A stretch of DNA of 64,000 nt from Cornus controversa (GCA_026545225.1 CM048853.1:15440755-15504754), one strand, 5' to 3'. Shown: positions 11,190-24,797, numbered from the stretch's first letter. Numbers and translations are program-made. The notes: a model not told the origin generated them from the letters alone.

Positions 11190-14100
11190 AAGATGTTTTT
11201 CCAGAAATAAATCATAAGAATTTATATTCACATTTTTTTATCTCATTTTTACACACTTAAAATTTTTATGTTTTTTTTTTATAATTTTTTTAACAACTTT
11301 TAGACATGTTTGAAAGATTTGTTTTCACAAATAAATCATAAAAATTTATATTCACATTTTTTATTCTCATTTTTAGTCACTTTTCACACATTTAAAATAT
11401 TTTTCCACACTTTGAAAGTATATTTTCACATACTTAAAACAAATATTTTTTTATGTTTTTTATTTCTAATTTTTTTAGAACTCTTAAGCATATTTGAATG
11501 ATGTTTTTGAGCAAAAAAATCATAAAAATTTATATTCACATTTTTTAGACTAATTTTTATCTCATTTTCCACACTTTTAAAGTACTTTCCATACATTTAA
11601 TGTATTTTTCCACACATTTAAAGTACTTTTCCACACACCTAAAACAAATACTTTTTAAAGTTTTTTCTTTCCAATTTTTTTAGAACTCTTAGGCATATAT
11701 GAAAGATGTTTTTGCACAAAAAATTAATAAAAATTTATATTCACATTTTTTAATCTCATTTTATTTTCACTTTCCAAACATTTAAAGTTCTTTCCACACA
11801 CATAAAACAAATACCATTTTTTTATTTTTTTCTTTCCAATTTTTTTATGAACTCTTAGGCATATAGAATAATGTATTTGCACAAAAAATCATAAAAATTT
11901 ATATTCACATTTTTTAGACTAATTTTTTTCTAACTTTTCACACTTTTAAACTACTTTCCACACATTTAAAATACTTTTCCACACTTAAAGTAGTTTTCCA
12001 CACAACTAAAACAAATATTTTTTAACTTTTTTCTTTCCAATTTTTTTAGGAACTCTTAGGCATATATGAAAGATGTTTTTGCACAAAAAATTCATAAAAA
12101 TTTATATTCACATTTTTTAATCTCATTTTTTTTCACTTTCCACACTTTTAAAATACTTTACACACACTTAAAACAAATACTTTTTTTTTTCTTTCCAATT
12201 TTTTTAGAAACTCTTAGGCATATTCAAGGATATATTTGCACAAAAAATCTTAAAACTTTATAATCACATTTTTTAGGCCAATTTTTTTCTCACTTTCCAC
12301 ACTTTTAAAATAGTTTCCACACATTTAAAGTATTTTTCCACACATTTAAAGTAGTTTCCACACACCTAAAACAAATACTTTTTTAAGTTTTTTCTTTCCA
12401 ATTTTTTTAGGAACTCTTAGGCATATATGAAAGATATTTTTGAACAAAAAATCCATAAAAATTTATATTCACATTTTTTAATCTCATTATTTTTTCACTT
12501 TCCATACTTTTAAAATACTTTCCACACACTTAAACCAAATACTTTTTTTGAATTTTTTTCTTTCCTAATTCTTTAAGACTCTTAAGCATATTGAAGGATG
12601 TATTTGTACAAAAAAAATCATAAAACTTTATATTCACATTTTTTGGGCTAATTGTTTTCTCACTTTCCACACTTTTAAAATACTTTTCCACACATTTAAA
12701 GTAGTTTTCCTCACACCTAAAACAAATACTTTTTTATGTTTTTTCTTTCTAATTTTTTTACGAACTCTTAGGCATATATGAAGGATATTTTTGAACAAAA
12801 AATTCAAAAAATTTTATATTCACATTTTTTAATCTCATTTTTTTTCACTTTCCACACTTTTAAAATACTTTACACACACTTAAAACAAATAATTTTTTTT
12901 TATTTATTTTTCTTTCCAATTTTTTTAGGAACTCTTAGGCATATTGAAGGATATATTTGCACAAAAAATCATAAAACGTTATATTCACATTTTTTAGGCT
13001 AATTTGTTTCTCATTTTCCACACTTTTAAAGTACTTTCCACACTTTTAAAGTATTTTCCCCACATATAAAGTAGTTTTCCACACACCGAAAACAAAAACT
13101 TTTTTATGTTTTTTCTTTCCAATTTTTTTAGGAACTCTTAGGCATATATGAAAGATGTTTTTGCACAAAAAATTCATAAAAATTTATATTCACATTTTTT
13201 AATCTCATTTTTTTTTTCACTTCCATACTTTTAAAATACTTTCCACACACTTAAACCAAATACTTTTTTTTTATTTTTTTTCTTTCAAATTTTTTTAGGA
13301 ACTCTTAGGAATATTTAAAGAATATATTTGCAAAAAAAAATCATACAAAATTATATTCACATTTTTTAGGCTAATTTTTTTCTCACATTCCACACTTTGG
13401 AAGTACTTTCCACACATTTAAAGTACTTTTCCACACAATTAAAGTACTTTTCCACACTCCTAAAACAAATATTATTTCAAGATTTTTCTTTCCAATTTTT
13501 TTAGGAACTCTTAGGCATATATGAAGGATATTTTTGCACAAAAAATTCATAAAAATTTATATTCACAATTTTTAATCTCATTTTTTTTCAATTTCCACAC
13601 TTTTAAAGTACTATACACACACTTAAAACAAATACTGTTTTTTTATTTTTTTCTTTCCAATTTGTTTAGGAACTCTTAGGCATTTTGAAGGATATATTTG
13701 CACAAAAAATGATAAAACTTTATAATCACATTTTTTAAGCTAATTGTTTTCTCACTTTCCACACTTTTAAAGTATTTTTCCACACATTTAAAGTAGTTTT
13801 CCACACACCTAAAAGAAATACTTTTTAAAGTTTTTTCTTTCCAATTTTTTTAGGAACTCTTAGGCATATATGAAAGATGTTTTCGCACAAAAAATTCATA
13901 AAAATTTATATTCACATTTTTTAATCTCATTTTTTTTTCACTTTCCAAGCTTTTAGAATACTTTCCACACACTTAAACCACATACTTTTTTTATTTTTTT
14001 TCCTTCTCATTTCTTTAAGAAATCTTAAGCATATTGAAGGAGGTATTTGCACCAAAAAAATCATAAAACTTTATATTCACATTTTTTGGGCTAATTGTTT

Positions 14101-17100
14101 TCTCACTTTCCACACATTTGAAATACATTCCACAGTTTTAAAGTAATTTTCCACACATTTAAAGTAGTTTTCATCACACCTAAAACAAATACTTTTTTTT
14201 ATTTTTTTCTTTCTAATTTTTTTAGGAACTCTTAGGCATATATGAAGGATATTTTTGCACAAAAAATTCAAAAAAATTTATATTCACATTTTTTAATCTC
14301 ATTTTTTTAACTTTCCACACTTTTAAAATACTTTACACACACTAAAAACAAATACTTTTATTTTATTTTTTTCTTTCCAATTTTTTTAGGAACTCTTAGG
14401 TATATTAAAGGATATATTTGCACAAAAAAATCATAAAACTTTATATTCACATTTTTCAGGCTAATTTTTGTCTCATTTTCCAAACTTTTAAAGTACTTTC
14501 CACACTTTAAAAATATTTTTCCACACATATAAAGTAGTTTTTCACACACCTAAAACGAATACTCTTTTAAGTTTTTTCTTTCCAATTTTTTTAGGAACTC
14601 TTAGGCATATATGAAAGATGTTTTTGCGCAAAAAATTTGTAAATATTTATATTCACATTTTTTAATCTCATTTTTTTTCAGTCTCCACACTTTCAAAGTA
14701 CTTTACACACACTTAAAACAAATACTTTATTTTTTATTTTTTTCTTTCCAATTTGTTTTGGAACTCTTAGGCATACTGAAGGATATATTTGCACAAAAAA
14801 TAATAAAATTTTATAATCACAGTTTTTAGGCTAATTTGTTTCTCACTTTCCACATTTTTAAAATATTTTTCCATACATTTAAAGTATTTTTCCACACACC
14901 GAAAACAAATACTTTTTTTTATGTTTTTTCTTTTCAATTTTTTTAGGAACTCTTAGGCATATATGAAAGATGTTTTTGCACAAAAAATTCATAAAAATTT
15001 ATATTCAAATTTTTTAATCTCATTTTTTTTCACTTTCCACACTTTTAAAATACTTTACACACTTAAAACAAATACTTTTTTTTTTAATTTTCTCTTTCCA
15101 ATTTTTTTAGGAACTCTTAGGCATATTGAAGGATATATTTGCACAAAAAAATCATAAAATTTTATATTCACATTTTTAGGCTAATTTTTGTCTCATTTTC
15201 CACACTTTTAATGTACTTTCCGCACTTTTAAAGTACTTTTGCACACATATAAAGTAGTTTTCCACACACCTAAAACGAATACTTTTTTATGTTTTTTATT
15301 TCTAATTTTTTTAGGAACTCTTAGGCATATATGAAAGATGTTTTTGCACAAAATATTCATAAAAATTTATATACACATTTTTTAATCTCATTTTTTTTCA
15401 CTTTCCACACTTTTAAAGTACTTTACACACACTTAAAACAAATACCTTTTTTTTTATTTTTTTCGTTCGAATTTTTTTTTGAACTCTTAGGCATATTGAA
15501 GGATATATTTGCACAAAAAATCGTAAAAGTTTATAATCACATATTTTAGGCTAATTTTTTTCTCACTTTCCACACTTTTAAAGTACTTTCCACACTTTTA
15601 AAATATTTTTCCACACATTTAAAGTAGTTTTCCACACACCGAAAACAAATACTTTTTTATGTTTTTTCTTTCCAATTTTTTTGGAACTTTTAGGCATATA
15701 TGAAATATGTTTTCGCACAAAAAATTCATAAAACTTTATATTCACATTTTTTAATCTCATTTTTTTTCACTTCCATACTTTTAAAATACTTTGCACACAC
15801 TTAAACCAAATACTTTTTTTGATTTTTTTTCTTTCAAATTTTTTTAGGAACACTTAAGCATATTTAAAGAGTATATTTGCAAAAAAAAATCATAAAAAAT
15901 TATATTCACATTTTTTAGGCTAATTTTTTTCTCACTTTCCACACTTTTAAAGTGCTTTCCTCACATTTGAAGTACTTTCCATACAATTAAAGTACTTTTC
16001 CACATACCTAAAACAAATACTATTTCAAGTTTTTTCTTTCCAATTTTTTTAGGAACTCTTAGCCATATATAAAAGATGTTTTGGTACAAAAAATTCATAA
16101 AAATTTATATTCACATTTTTTAATCTCATTTTTTTTCACTTTCCACACTTTGAAAGTAATTTCCACACACTTAAAACAAATAAATTTTTTATTTTTTTCT
16201 TTCATAGTTTTTTTGGAACTCTTAGACATATTTGAAGTATGTATTTGTACAAAAAATCATAAAAAAATATATTCACATTTTTAGGCTCATTTTTTTCCCA
16301 CTTTCCACACTTTTAAAGTACTTTCCACACATTTAAAGTACTTTCCACACACTTAAAACAAATAATTTTTTATATTTTTCTTTTCAATTATTTTAGGAAT
16401 TCTTGGCCATATATAAAAGATGGTTTTGCACAAAAAATTAGTAAAACTTAATATTCACATTTTTTAATCTAATTTTTTTCACTTTCCAAACTTTTAAAGT
16501 ACTTTCCACACACTTAAAACAAATAATTGTTTTTATTTTGAATTTTTTTTGGACCTCATAAGCATGTTTGAAGGATGTATTTGCACAAAAAAATCATAAA
16601 AATTTAAATTCACAGTTTTTAGACTCATTTTTTTCTCACTTTCCACACTTTTAAAGTAGTTTTCACACATTTAAAGTAGTTTTTCACAAATGTAAAATAC
16701 TTTTCCACACACCTAAAAAAAATATATATATATTTTTTCTCTTTCCAATTTTTTTAGGAACTCTTAGCCATATATGAAAGATGTTTTTGCACAAAAAATT
16801 TATAGCAAATTATATTCACATTTTTTAATCTCATTTTTTTTTCACTTTTCACACTTTTAAAGTACTTTTCAAACACTTAAAACAAATAATTTTTTTATTT
16901 TTTTATTTTGAATTTTTTTATGATCTCTTAAGCATATTTGAATGATGTATTTGCACAAAAAATCATAAAATTTAAATTCACATTTTTTAGGCTCGTTTTT
17001 TTTCTCACTTTCCACACTTTTAAAGTAGTTTCCACACATTTAAAGTACTTTTCCACTCATTTAAAGTACTTTTCCACACACCTAAACAAATATTTTTTTA

Positions 17101-18380
17101 TGTTTTTTCTTTTCAATTTTTTTAGGAACTCTTAGCCATGTATGAAATATGTTTTTGCACAAAAAATTCATAAAAATTTATATTCACATTTTTTAATCCC
17201 ATTTTTTTTCTCTTTTCACACTTTTAAAGTAATTTCCACACACTTAAAAAAAATAATTTTTTTTATTTATTTCTTTCCTATTTTTTTATGAACTCTTAGG
17301 CATATTTAAAGATTGTATTTGTACATAAAAGCATAAAAATTTATATGAAATTTTTTGTGGCTCATTTTTCTCTTACTTTCCACACATTCAAAGTACTTTT
17401 CCACACACCTAAAACAAATATTTTTTTTATGTTTTTTCTTTCCAATTTTTTAGGAACTCTTAGCCATATATGAAAGATGTTTTTGCACAAAAAATTTATA
17501 AAAAATTATTTTCACATTTTTTAATCTCATTTTTTTTCACTTTTCACACTTTTAAAGTACTTTCCACACACTTAAAACAAATATTTTTTTTTAATTTTTT
17601 TCTTTCGAATTTTTTTAGGAACTCTTAAGAATATTTTAAGGATGTATTTGTACAAAAAAATCATAAAAATTTAAATTCACATTTTTTAGGCTAATTATTT
17701 CCTCACTTTCCATACTTTTAAAGTAGTTTCCACACATTTAAGTACTTTTCCACATACCTAAAACAAATACTTTTTTATGTATTTTGTTTCCAATTTTCTT
17801 AGGAACTCTTAGCCATATATAAAAGATGTTTTTGCACAAAAAACATCTTCAATATAAAAATTTATATTTACATTTTTTAATCTCAATTTTTTTTCACTTT
17901 CAACATTTTTAAAATACTTTCCACACACTTAAAACAAATACTTTTTTGATTTTTTTTCTTTCCTATTTTTTTAGGAACTCTTAGGCATATTTGATGGATG
18001 TATTTGAACAAAAAAATCATAAAAATTGATATTCACATTTTTTAGGCTCGTTTTTTCACACTTTCCACACTTTTAATGTTCTTTCCACACACTTAAAACA
18101 AATACTTTTTTATGTTTTTTCTTTCCAATTTTTTTAGGAACTCTTAGTAATATTTGAAGGATGTTTTTCTACAAAATATTTATAAAAAGTTATATTCGCA
18201 TTTTTTAATCTCATTTTTTCTCACTTTCCACTCATTTAAAGTACTTTTCCACACACTTAAAACAAATACTATTTTTTGTTTTTGCTTTCCTTTTTTTTTT
18301 TTTTGTTGCAAATATTAGCCTTATTTGAAGTTATTAGTTTTTCAAACAAATTCTAAAAATTTATATACAAATTTTTTAAG
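11190..18380. repeat. AT-rich satellite array, about 40 monomers with a dimeric higher-order pattern
   Basis: A monomer carrying (G)AACTCTTAGGCATAT..., then TTTGCACAAAAAATC, ATTTATATTCACATTTTTT and CTTTCCACACTTTTAAA recurs without break. Marker positions include about 11476, 11679, 11850, 12053, 12208, 12411, 12573, 12764, 12929, 13132, 13299 and 13505. Spacing alternates between about 160-170 and 180-205 bp, giving a dimer near 365 bp. The long member has extra copies of a roughly 21-bp unit (CACACATTTAAAGTACTTTTC). Beyond about 17290 the alternation fades and units are more even. Strong T excess lies on the plus strand. The many 60-75-codon frames here are translations of the repeat and not genes. 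Confidence 0.95.
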
Positions 18381-19206
18381 AGGAAGACATAAAAGTTGTC
18401 AAAGAGTAAATATAACATTAATAAATGTGTATATATAAATTTGATTTTTATTTAAATAAAATGTATCTTGTTACCAGTTTACTCTCCCGCCAAAAACCAC
18501 CACCTTCGTCATCACCATCTCTGTTCCACTTCTTCTACTCTCTCAATGGTTTTCCATCTTGAGATACCCATTTAGAGGATCTTACTGCTGCTACTTATCC
18601 TCCATAGATGAATTCAAGAAGAGAAAGCCTCCTCCTACTCATGAGCCTATTATTTAACCATTGATCTCTGTTTTTAGCTTGTTGGTCTTCAGAGAAATCT
18701 TGCACGTACTGAGATTGTCTCGAATCAGCCTTGTACGCCGCAAGCTCTTGCTTCATCTCTCTGCAACGGAGTCACTCTTTCATGACAAAGAACTATTGTG
18801 GGTTCTTAATACTTAACCTTTATAATTATAACTAGACTTGTGTAGGCTTTATGAGTTGGTAGGCAATTCCTATAGCAAGCATTGGTGCGATCCTTTGCTT
18901 CTTTGATTCCTTTCCTATAATTCAATCTCTCTCTTCCATTTCCTTACTTGTACTGTATTGTCTAGGTTTGAAATTATTTCTAGGTTTAAATATGTTTTTT
19001 GTTATATTATGAATAATATTGTTCATTATGTGATTTAAGTTTGTATGTGAATAATATTGTGAATATTTAATTTATAAAAATAAAACAAACCCTAACTCAT
19101 TAAAACCTAAGGTCTTGAAATAAATGTGTTTGATTGAACATTTTAGATGAATTTTTAACAGACTCTCTAATACACTTTGTTATTTTATTATAAGTAGTTG
19201 ATTTGA
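18381..19206 (+). other. Upstream region of FRS relic; possible 5' untranslated DNA
   Basis: The composition changes from satellite to more balanced sequence at about 18480 (CTCTCCCGCCAAAAACC), with pyrimidine-rich stretches like plant leaders. No frame is credible. It may contain the promoter and a non-coding first exon of the gene that starts at 19207, but no TATA box or splice pair can be fixed. Confidence 0.35.
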
Positions 19207-20311
19207 ATGGAAAGTCCAGCTTTCCATAGTCCTTCTGGTATATTAGAGCTTAAACTGATTAATGGAATGGTGTTTGAGTCCGTCCAAAAAGCGTACGACT
19301 TTTATAATGCATATGGACGTGAAGTTGGATTTGGCATAAGAAAGGATTATGCCAATAGAAGCAAACAAACTGGGGAAATTACGTCTGCGCAATTTGTATG
19401 TAGTAAGGAAGGTTACAGAGAAAAAGACAAAAGGGACCTTCTTACAAAAGAAGCTAGGGCGAAAATGAGGACCGGATGTCGTGCCCGAATGCACATAAAA
19501 TTTGAAAGATCAGAAGGAATATTTTTTATAGATGGATTTGAAGAAGAACACAATCATGAATTGATTAGAAAAGATTGCACTCACTTTATTCCTTCACAAC
19601 GAAACATCTCTCTAGCTCAGGCAATTGACCTCAACATAGCCGATGATTCTGGATTATCCGTTGGTTCCTCATACGAACTAATGAGAAGACAAGTTAGGGC
19701 AAGAGAAGCAATTGGGTTTACAAAAGTAGACCAAAAAAATTATTTGAGAACCAAGAGACAAAAACAGTTGCAATTTGGAGAGGCGGGATACATCTTTGAG
19801 TATTTCCAATCCCAGTTGTTAAACAATCCTTCCTTCTTTCATGCAGTTCAGTTAGAAAACGAGGAGATGATAACCAATATATTTTGGGTAGATGCACGTA
19901 TGATTATTGACTACGGGCATTTTGGAGATATTGTAACGTTCGATACCATATACAAGGTCAACAATGCTAATCGGCCTTCGGCCACTTTTGTTGGTCTTAA
20001 TCATCACAGGGAATTAGTTATGTTTGGAGCTGCTTTGATGTTTGATGAGACGATCGATTCGTTTGTTTGGTTGTTGCAATGTCTCATAAAGATCCGAGAA
20101 CAATTATAACTGACCAAGATGAAGCTATATCAGAAGCATTAGCATTGGTGATGCCCGGGACAGACCACCATCTTTGTACATGGCATATAATGCAAAATGC
20201 TGAGAAACATCTAGGCCATAAATTTTTGGGTTCGGTGAGTATTACATCCATCTTATCCAACTTTATGAAGCACCACAAGGATGAAGATGATTTCATATCA
20301 AGTTGGAATTC
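19207..20311 (+). pseudogene. FRS relic: FAR1 domain and first half of transposase core
   Basis: ATG at 19207 opens a 300-codon frame. The FAR1 domain spans residues about 15-130 (VFESVQKAYDFYNAYGREVG, VCSKEGY, TGCRARM, EEEHNHEL) with its Cys/His ligands present. The MULE core starts near residue 195, with the first catalytic Asp in IVTFDTIYKVN. After SFVWLL a short deletion shifts the frame. The continuation, from AMSHKDP with the second Asp in IITDQDEA, then CTWHIMQNAEKHLG, reads in the frame of 20067-20311 and stops abruptly at the inserted LTR. Compared with relatives, about five residues (usually ETFL-like) are lost at the deletion. Confidence 0.88.
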
Positions 20312-20916
20312 TGTCACGCCCCGATTCCCGAGGTTCGGAAACCGAGGTGTGCACCCCGTGTGATCACCCTCACGCAACAACTACTACTGATCATACAATT
20401 TCAATTTTCTATTATTTTCACGAAAATTGGGCATGACCCAATCTAAACAATCAGATCCTGGCATGTTATACCTGCTTTCAATTTAAATGGACACTTTTGG
20501 GCACGTGTCCCCCCAACATTTATATCTAACAATAAAAATGGACACTTCTGGGCACATGTCCCCCCAGCATTTCTACAACATGCATAATAGGATCAAAAGA
20601 TTATGTCTCAGTCCCTGAATATCCATCTCATATACATACATCACATGAATAAAATACAATAGAAGGGATTGAATCAACGTAATCACTTCATACATTTAAT
20701 CCAAATGTACAACATTATCAAATATTTTGGACATAAATTAGACTCTAAGGAATCTAACCACCACCTCTACCATCAGTACCATCAGTTCTCCAACTGACTC
20801 CGTAATCAGCAATACCTGCAAAAACCTGGGAGGGGGTGAGCTCAAAGGCCCAACAAGGTATGTAGAATCATACTATCACCGCTGCAGCAGGTCGATCCTT
20901 ACATATTCTCAAAAAT

Positions 20917-21090
20917 ATACATGCACTTAAATATATCACAATATTTAAGACCATGCTCCTCCTAGCATGCATGAACCCACAATGTATATGGCTACTCTAG
21001 CACATACATGCACTTAAATATATCACAATATTTAAGACCATGCTCCTCCTAGCATGCATGAACCCACAATGTATATGGCTACTCTAGCAC
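20917..21090. repeat. Perfect 87-bp tandem duplication in solo LTR
   Basis: Two identical 87-bp copies lie head to tail (20917-21003 and 21004-21090). The absence of differences suggests a duplication younger than the LTR insertion, or one still being homogenised. Confidence 0.93.
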
Positions 21091-23215
21091 ATATCAACAT
21101 ACAAAATTTACTACACATGATTTATGAAAATCATTTACAACATGCTCACAAGCAATAAAAGTCCAACGTCAATATGTCTAGAAAACATATATGAATAGAA
21201 GCATTTACATGAACAATGTAAATCAAATACCACATCATCTACTCAACAAGTAGCAATTTCAATTGCAATGTACATAAATTTAAACAGTATAACATGCTTT
21301 CCTTCCCACCACATATATGTATATACACACATATATATATGTATATATCCTCACATCCCACGTATATACAATATCCACCTTTATGTATATATATGCACGT
21401 ATATATATACAAACACCACACATGATCAAATTAGGAACATATGTAAAACTACTCAACATAACTAAAATATACATAGGAGATAGAGGCAAGAATCAACTTG
21501 CCTTAAGTCTCGCTTTCACTGTGCCCGCGCTTGCAAAGCGGTCCATTTCCTTGCCCGGTCAAGTCCCGTGTCAAGCCCACGCCAACAACCTAAATCATGA
21601 GTCCAACTCAAGCTATCTTCGGCCCATTTCCAAATTCAAATCCAACACCAAGCTGCTCCTTCACCATCAGTCGAATCATCACTTTCGACACCACTATCTC
21701 AAGCCATCCAAGCTCCAAGTATGGCCATCAAGTCATCAATCATGTCCCCCATGGAAAATCCAAATCAGCCGCACACACTCCCGCTGCTACACGCCATCAT
21801 AACCACCTTGGTAGCTACCGAGTGAAGACCTATGATTCAAGTCTCCTTCAGCCACCCCCTTCTTGTCGAAACAATCACCCGAAGCCCAACCATGGCAACT
21901 ACTATGTACCGCCAATAATTGAGAATCCATCTCATTCAAACAACCAATCAAAACCCGCCGAAACTGACCACCACCAACCTAACCCACTACCAAGGATTCA
22001 TCACCATCATCCACACACATATATATGTATATATAATTCACCTTCCTGCCAAACAAATCAAACCCACCATAGGAGCCCCTTCAGCACTACCATGGATTCA
22101 AAACTATGAGCACTCCTAACCTAGCATAAATGATCCCGAAACAGTCACTTTCTAAACCCCAAACCAGCTACTACAGGCTGCTCAAACTGAATCTACAAAC
22201 TGCCGAATCCAATTCTAAAACCCTCCGTTGGATACTCTGAACCCACCAAAACATCCACAATCAAACACAACCCAGCTCTCCGCCGAGCACTACCACCTCT
22301 AATAACCGTTGTCGGCTCCAAAAACAAATTAGAAATTTATTTTCGAAACTCCGACATCACCAATTTCACTATCAACGAACCCATAACCAGCCTCACCACC
22401 ATCAGCCGTGAACCACCCAAGTACTCACCAAGCCAACCATCTGCAGCATCCCCCTATACCAGTTGTGACACCATAGTCGTGCACACCCCTCTGTGAACAT
22501 GCGTCGGCAACCACCAAACCTTGGCCCACCATCTAGCCAAGCCAAAAAAACCCACTTTGAATAGTACAATCTGCCATCACCGAGCCTCCACTGCCAACAA
22601 ACCATACACAAGTGGAACTCATTCGAAAACCAAACCCAACCAACTAGCAATTGAACACAGCGACTCACCTCAACGGACTTACCTACAGAAGCCAAACACA
22701 ATGAACCACTCGCCAACACCACCTGTTATGGTCACCTGCAACTACCGAACACCAAAACTAGTCACAACCCATGAGCTCCACCTATGGAACCTCTATTATC
22801 AGACCACTACAGCAAGCTGCCCAAACAGCCATGAAAACCTTGAAATTGAACCCACATGGAAGAGCCCAACCGAGAATCGCCCCTATCGAAGCTCACCCAA
22901 ACAGACCGTCACAGCCGAGCCACCAAGCTCAACTATCACCCGAACCAAACCCGACCATTTCAACCCCGCACCACCACCGCTAGTCACCGCTGGAGCTCAC
23001 CGAAACAAACCCAGTAGGTCCGAGCACCACCGTCGGCACCATCGCCGTTCGAATCCTCCACCGAACCAGCGAACCCAACCCGCAAACCCCAGCCGCGAAA
23101 CCCCCAGTCGCGACTAGCAACTCACCACTAGTCGCCCCAACCGAAGCTCCACCGTGAACGGTCGGCAGCCCCAGCCATCACCGACGCCGGATCACTCCTC
23201 CTCTCTCCCGGCTTC

Positions 23216-23346
23216 ACCCGATCCCTCTTTCTTCTCTTTCCCCGATCTCACTTTCTCTCTCTACCTTTCCCTTTTCTTTTCTTTTCTTTTCTTTCTTTTC
23301 TCTTTTCTTTCTTCTTTTTTTTTTCTTTTTCTTTTCTTCTTTTTCG
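23216..23346 (+). repeat. Polypyrimidine tract
   Basis: An almost pure C/T stretch built from CTTTT and TCTTT units within the solo LTR. It can form unusual DNA structure; no specific function is visible. Confidence 0.85.
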
Positions 23347-23537
23347 GCTGACCACTCATGGTCTCTTCTATTTTGGTCCACACATTTCCTTGTTCTCCTA
23401 GCCACATGCTTCACCTACATATATTATACACATATATGTATATATCTATTCAACACCACCTAATACATGTATTTCCCCATACATATACCTATAATTATAT
23501 ATATATGTCTCTATTTTTCCACAATTACGTACAAACC

Positions 23538-23540
<3 letters not shown>

Positions 23541-23574
<34 letters not shown>
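23541..23574. repeat. TA dinucleotide microsatellite
   Basis: A pure TA run near the right end of the solo LTR, followed by shorter (AT)n blocks to about 23670. Confidence 0.95.
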
Positions 23575-23579
<5 letters not shown>

Positions 23580-23761
23580 TTCCTCCACTTATATATATAT
23601 ATAATCCTATATATATAAATGTCCACATCCAAACTATATATATATATGTAATTCCACATACACATATATATATCCACATCTATCCGAATTTAATTTATTC
23701 AAAAAAAATAAATTCGGTCAAAATTTGCCTGGAACCGGTCAAAATTATTCCGGTCCTTACA

Positions 23762-24797
23762 AATTCTATGTTAACTAAGTATGATATGAATGGCAACAAA
23801 TCATTGTCAGATTTGTATGATTTGAGGATGAAATGGGCAAAGGCATATGTAAAAGACTCTTAGACAGCTGGTATGCACAACACACAACTCAGTGAAAGCC
23901 TAAATGCTTGCTTAAAAGGCTTCTTGAAATCAGACCATTCTATTCCTGAATTTTTCAAACACTTTGATAGGTTGGTCAGTGAGAAAAGGTTCAAAGAATT
24001 GCACGCGGAGTACAATTTGGCTCACAAATTGCCAAAATTACATATCCAAACAATATGCTAGACCATGCTGGTGAGATTTACACAATACTTATTTTTAAGT
24101 TGGTTGAACAAGAATTTACACAAATGGTTAATTATTATTTTGGAGAACCAGATCTTGAGGATGGAGAATTCATATACAAACTTGTTGCACTTGATGGATA
24201 TAGTCCAGAATGGCGTGTAAGGAGGAGGAGAGTAGATGACTACGTAACATGTAACTGTGGGAAGTTTTCAATGGAAGGGGTTCCGTGTTCGAACATGATA
24301 AAGGTCATTAGAGAAATATTGCACAAAACCAAATTACCGGAGGAATACATAATAAAGCGTTGGACCCGAGAGGTGAGAAATGGGGCAGTGTTGGATTGTA
24401 TTAGCCATGAAGTGCAAGCAGATCCTAATTTGCAACAAATCCATCAGTTTAGAAACATGTGTCATCTATTTACTTGCATTAGTTCAGTGGCATCAGAGAG
24501 CGAAGATGATTACAATTTATCCATCATACATGGGGAACAATTGCTTAACCTTATAGAAGATGGTAGAAGGCAAAAACATTTGGAGCATGATGCTTCTGAG
24601 TCATATAAAGCTAGCCATGGTCTTCAAATTCACGTTACTTGCCAGCAAAGTGGTCAAGACATTACTGCTAGGGGTTTTAAAAAAAGGGACACATCAAGAG
24701 GGCAAAAAAAAAAAATTTCAAATCAAAGCGTGAGCAAGCTATACAGAAGAAAAATAAGTGTTCAAAACAACCTATTGAATCCTTCGTGAAAATTAAT
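23762..24797 (+). pseudogene. FRS relic: rest of transposase core and SWIM finger
   Basis: The frame continues from the target duplication: NSMLTKYDM, then MKWAKAYVKDS, TAG at 23861-23863, and TAGMHNTQLSESLNACLKGFL. This is the usual FRS block around the third catalytic residue. Near 24054 a single missing base shifts to the frame starting 24055 (MLDHAGEIYTILIFKL). The SWIM finger reads CNCGKFSMEGVPCSN: the last ligand, normally His, is Asn. At the 12-A run (24704-24715) the frame shifts again; read one frame over, coding continues (FKSKREQAIQKKNK...) to AAT|GTGAGT, a good donor site at 24798. In the unshifted frame the protein would end at 24789. Confidence 0.85.

Larger units (their letters stand above)
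20312..23761 (-). mobile_element. Solo LTR, Tekay-like, inserted in FRS exon
   Basis: It is 3450 bp, starting TGTCACGCCCCG and ending GGTCCTTACA. Perfect 5-bp duplications AATTC flank it (20307-20311 and 23762-23766), and the FRS reading frame resumes exactly across the site. It has no primer site, gag or pol, so it is a solo LTR left by recombination between two LTRs. Both ends resemble those of element B (reading inward on the minus strand, TGTA..GACCG...AATTTTGRCCG), which places it in the same lineage, coding on the minus strand. Long Pro/Ser/Thr frames at 21317-23117 are low-complexity and not genes. Confidence 0.93.

Noticed and set aside
11310-17135. Dozens of 60-75-codon frames with similar proteins (MKDVFAQKIHKNLYSHF...)
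   Set aside because: They are translations of the satellite monomer in phase with its repeats; no start context, domain or codon bias.
11190-18380. Regular repeats that could suggest a CRISPR-like array
   Set aside because: Units are whole diverged tandem monomers without unique spacers, in a plant genome.
18480-18560. Possible start of a host gene upstream of the FRS relic
   Set aside because: The only frames are short and stop quickly; kept as a possible untranslated leader only.
21317-23117. Pro/Ser/Thr/His-rich frames of up to 198 codons
   Set aside because: They overlap on several frames inside a solo LTR and reflect C-rich low-complexity sequence.
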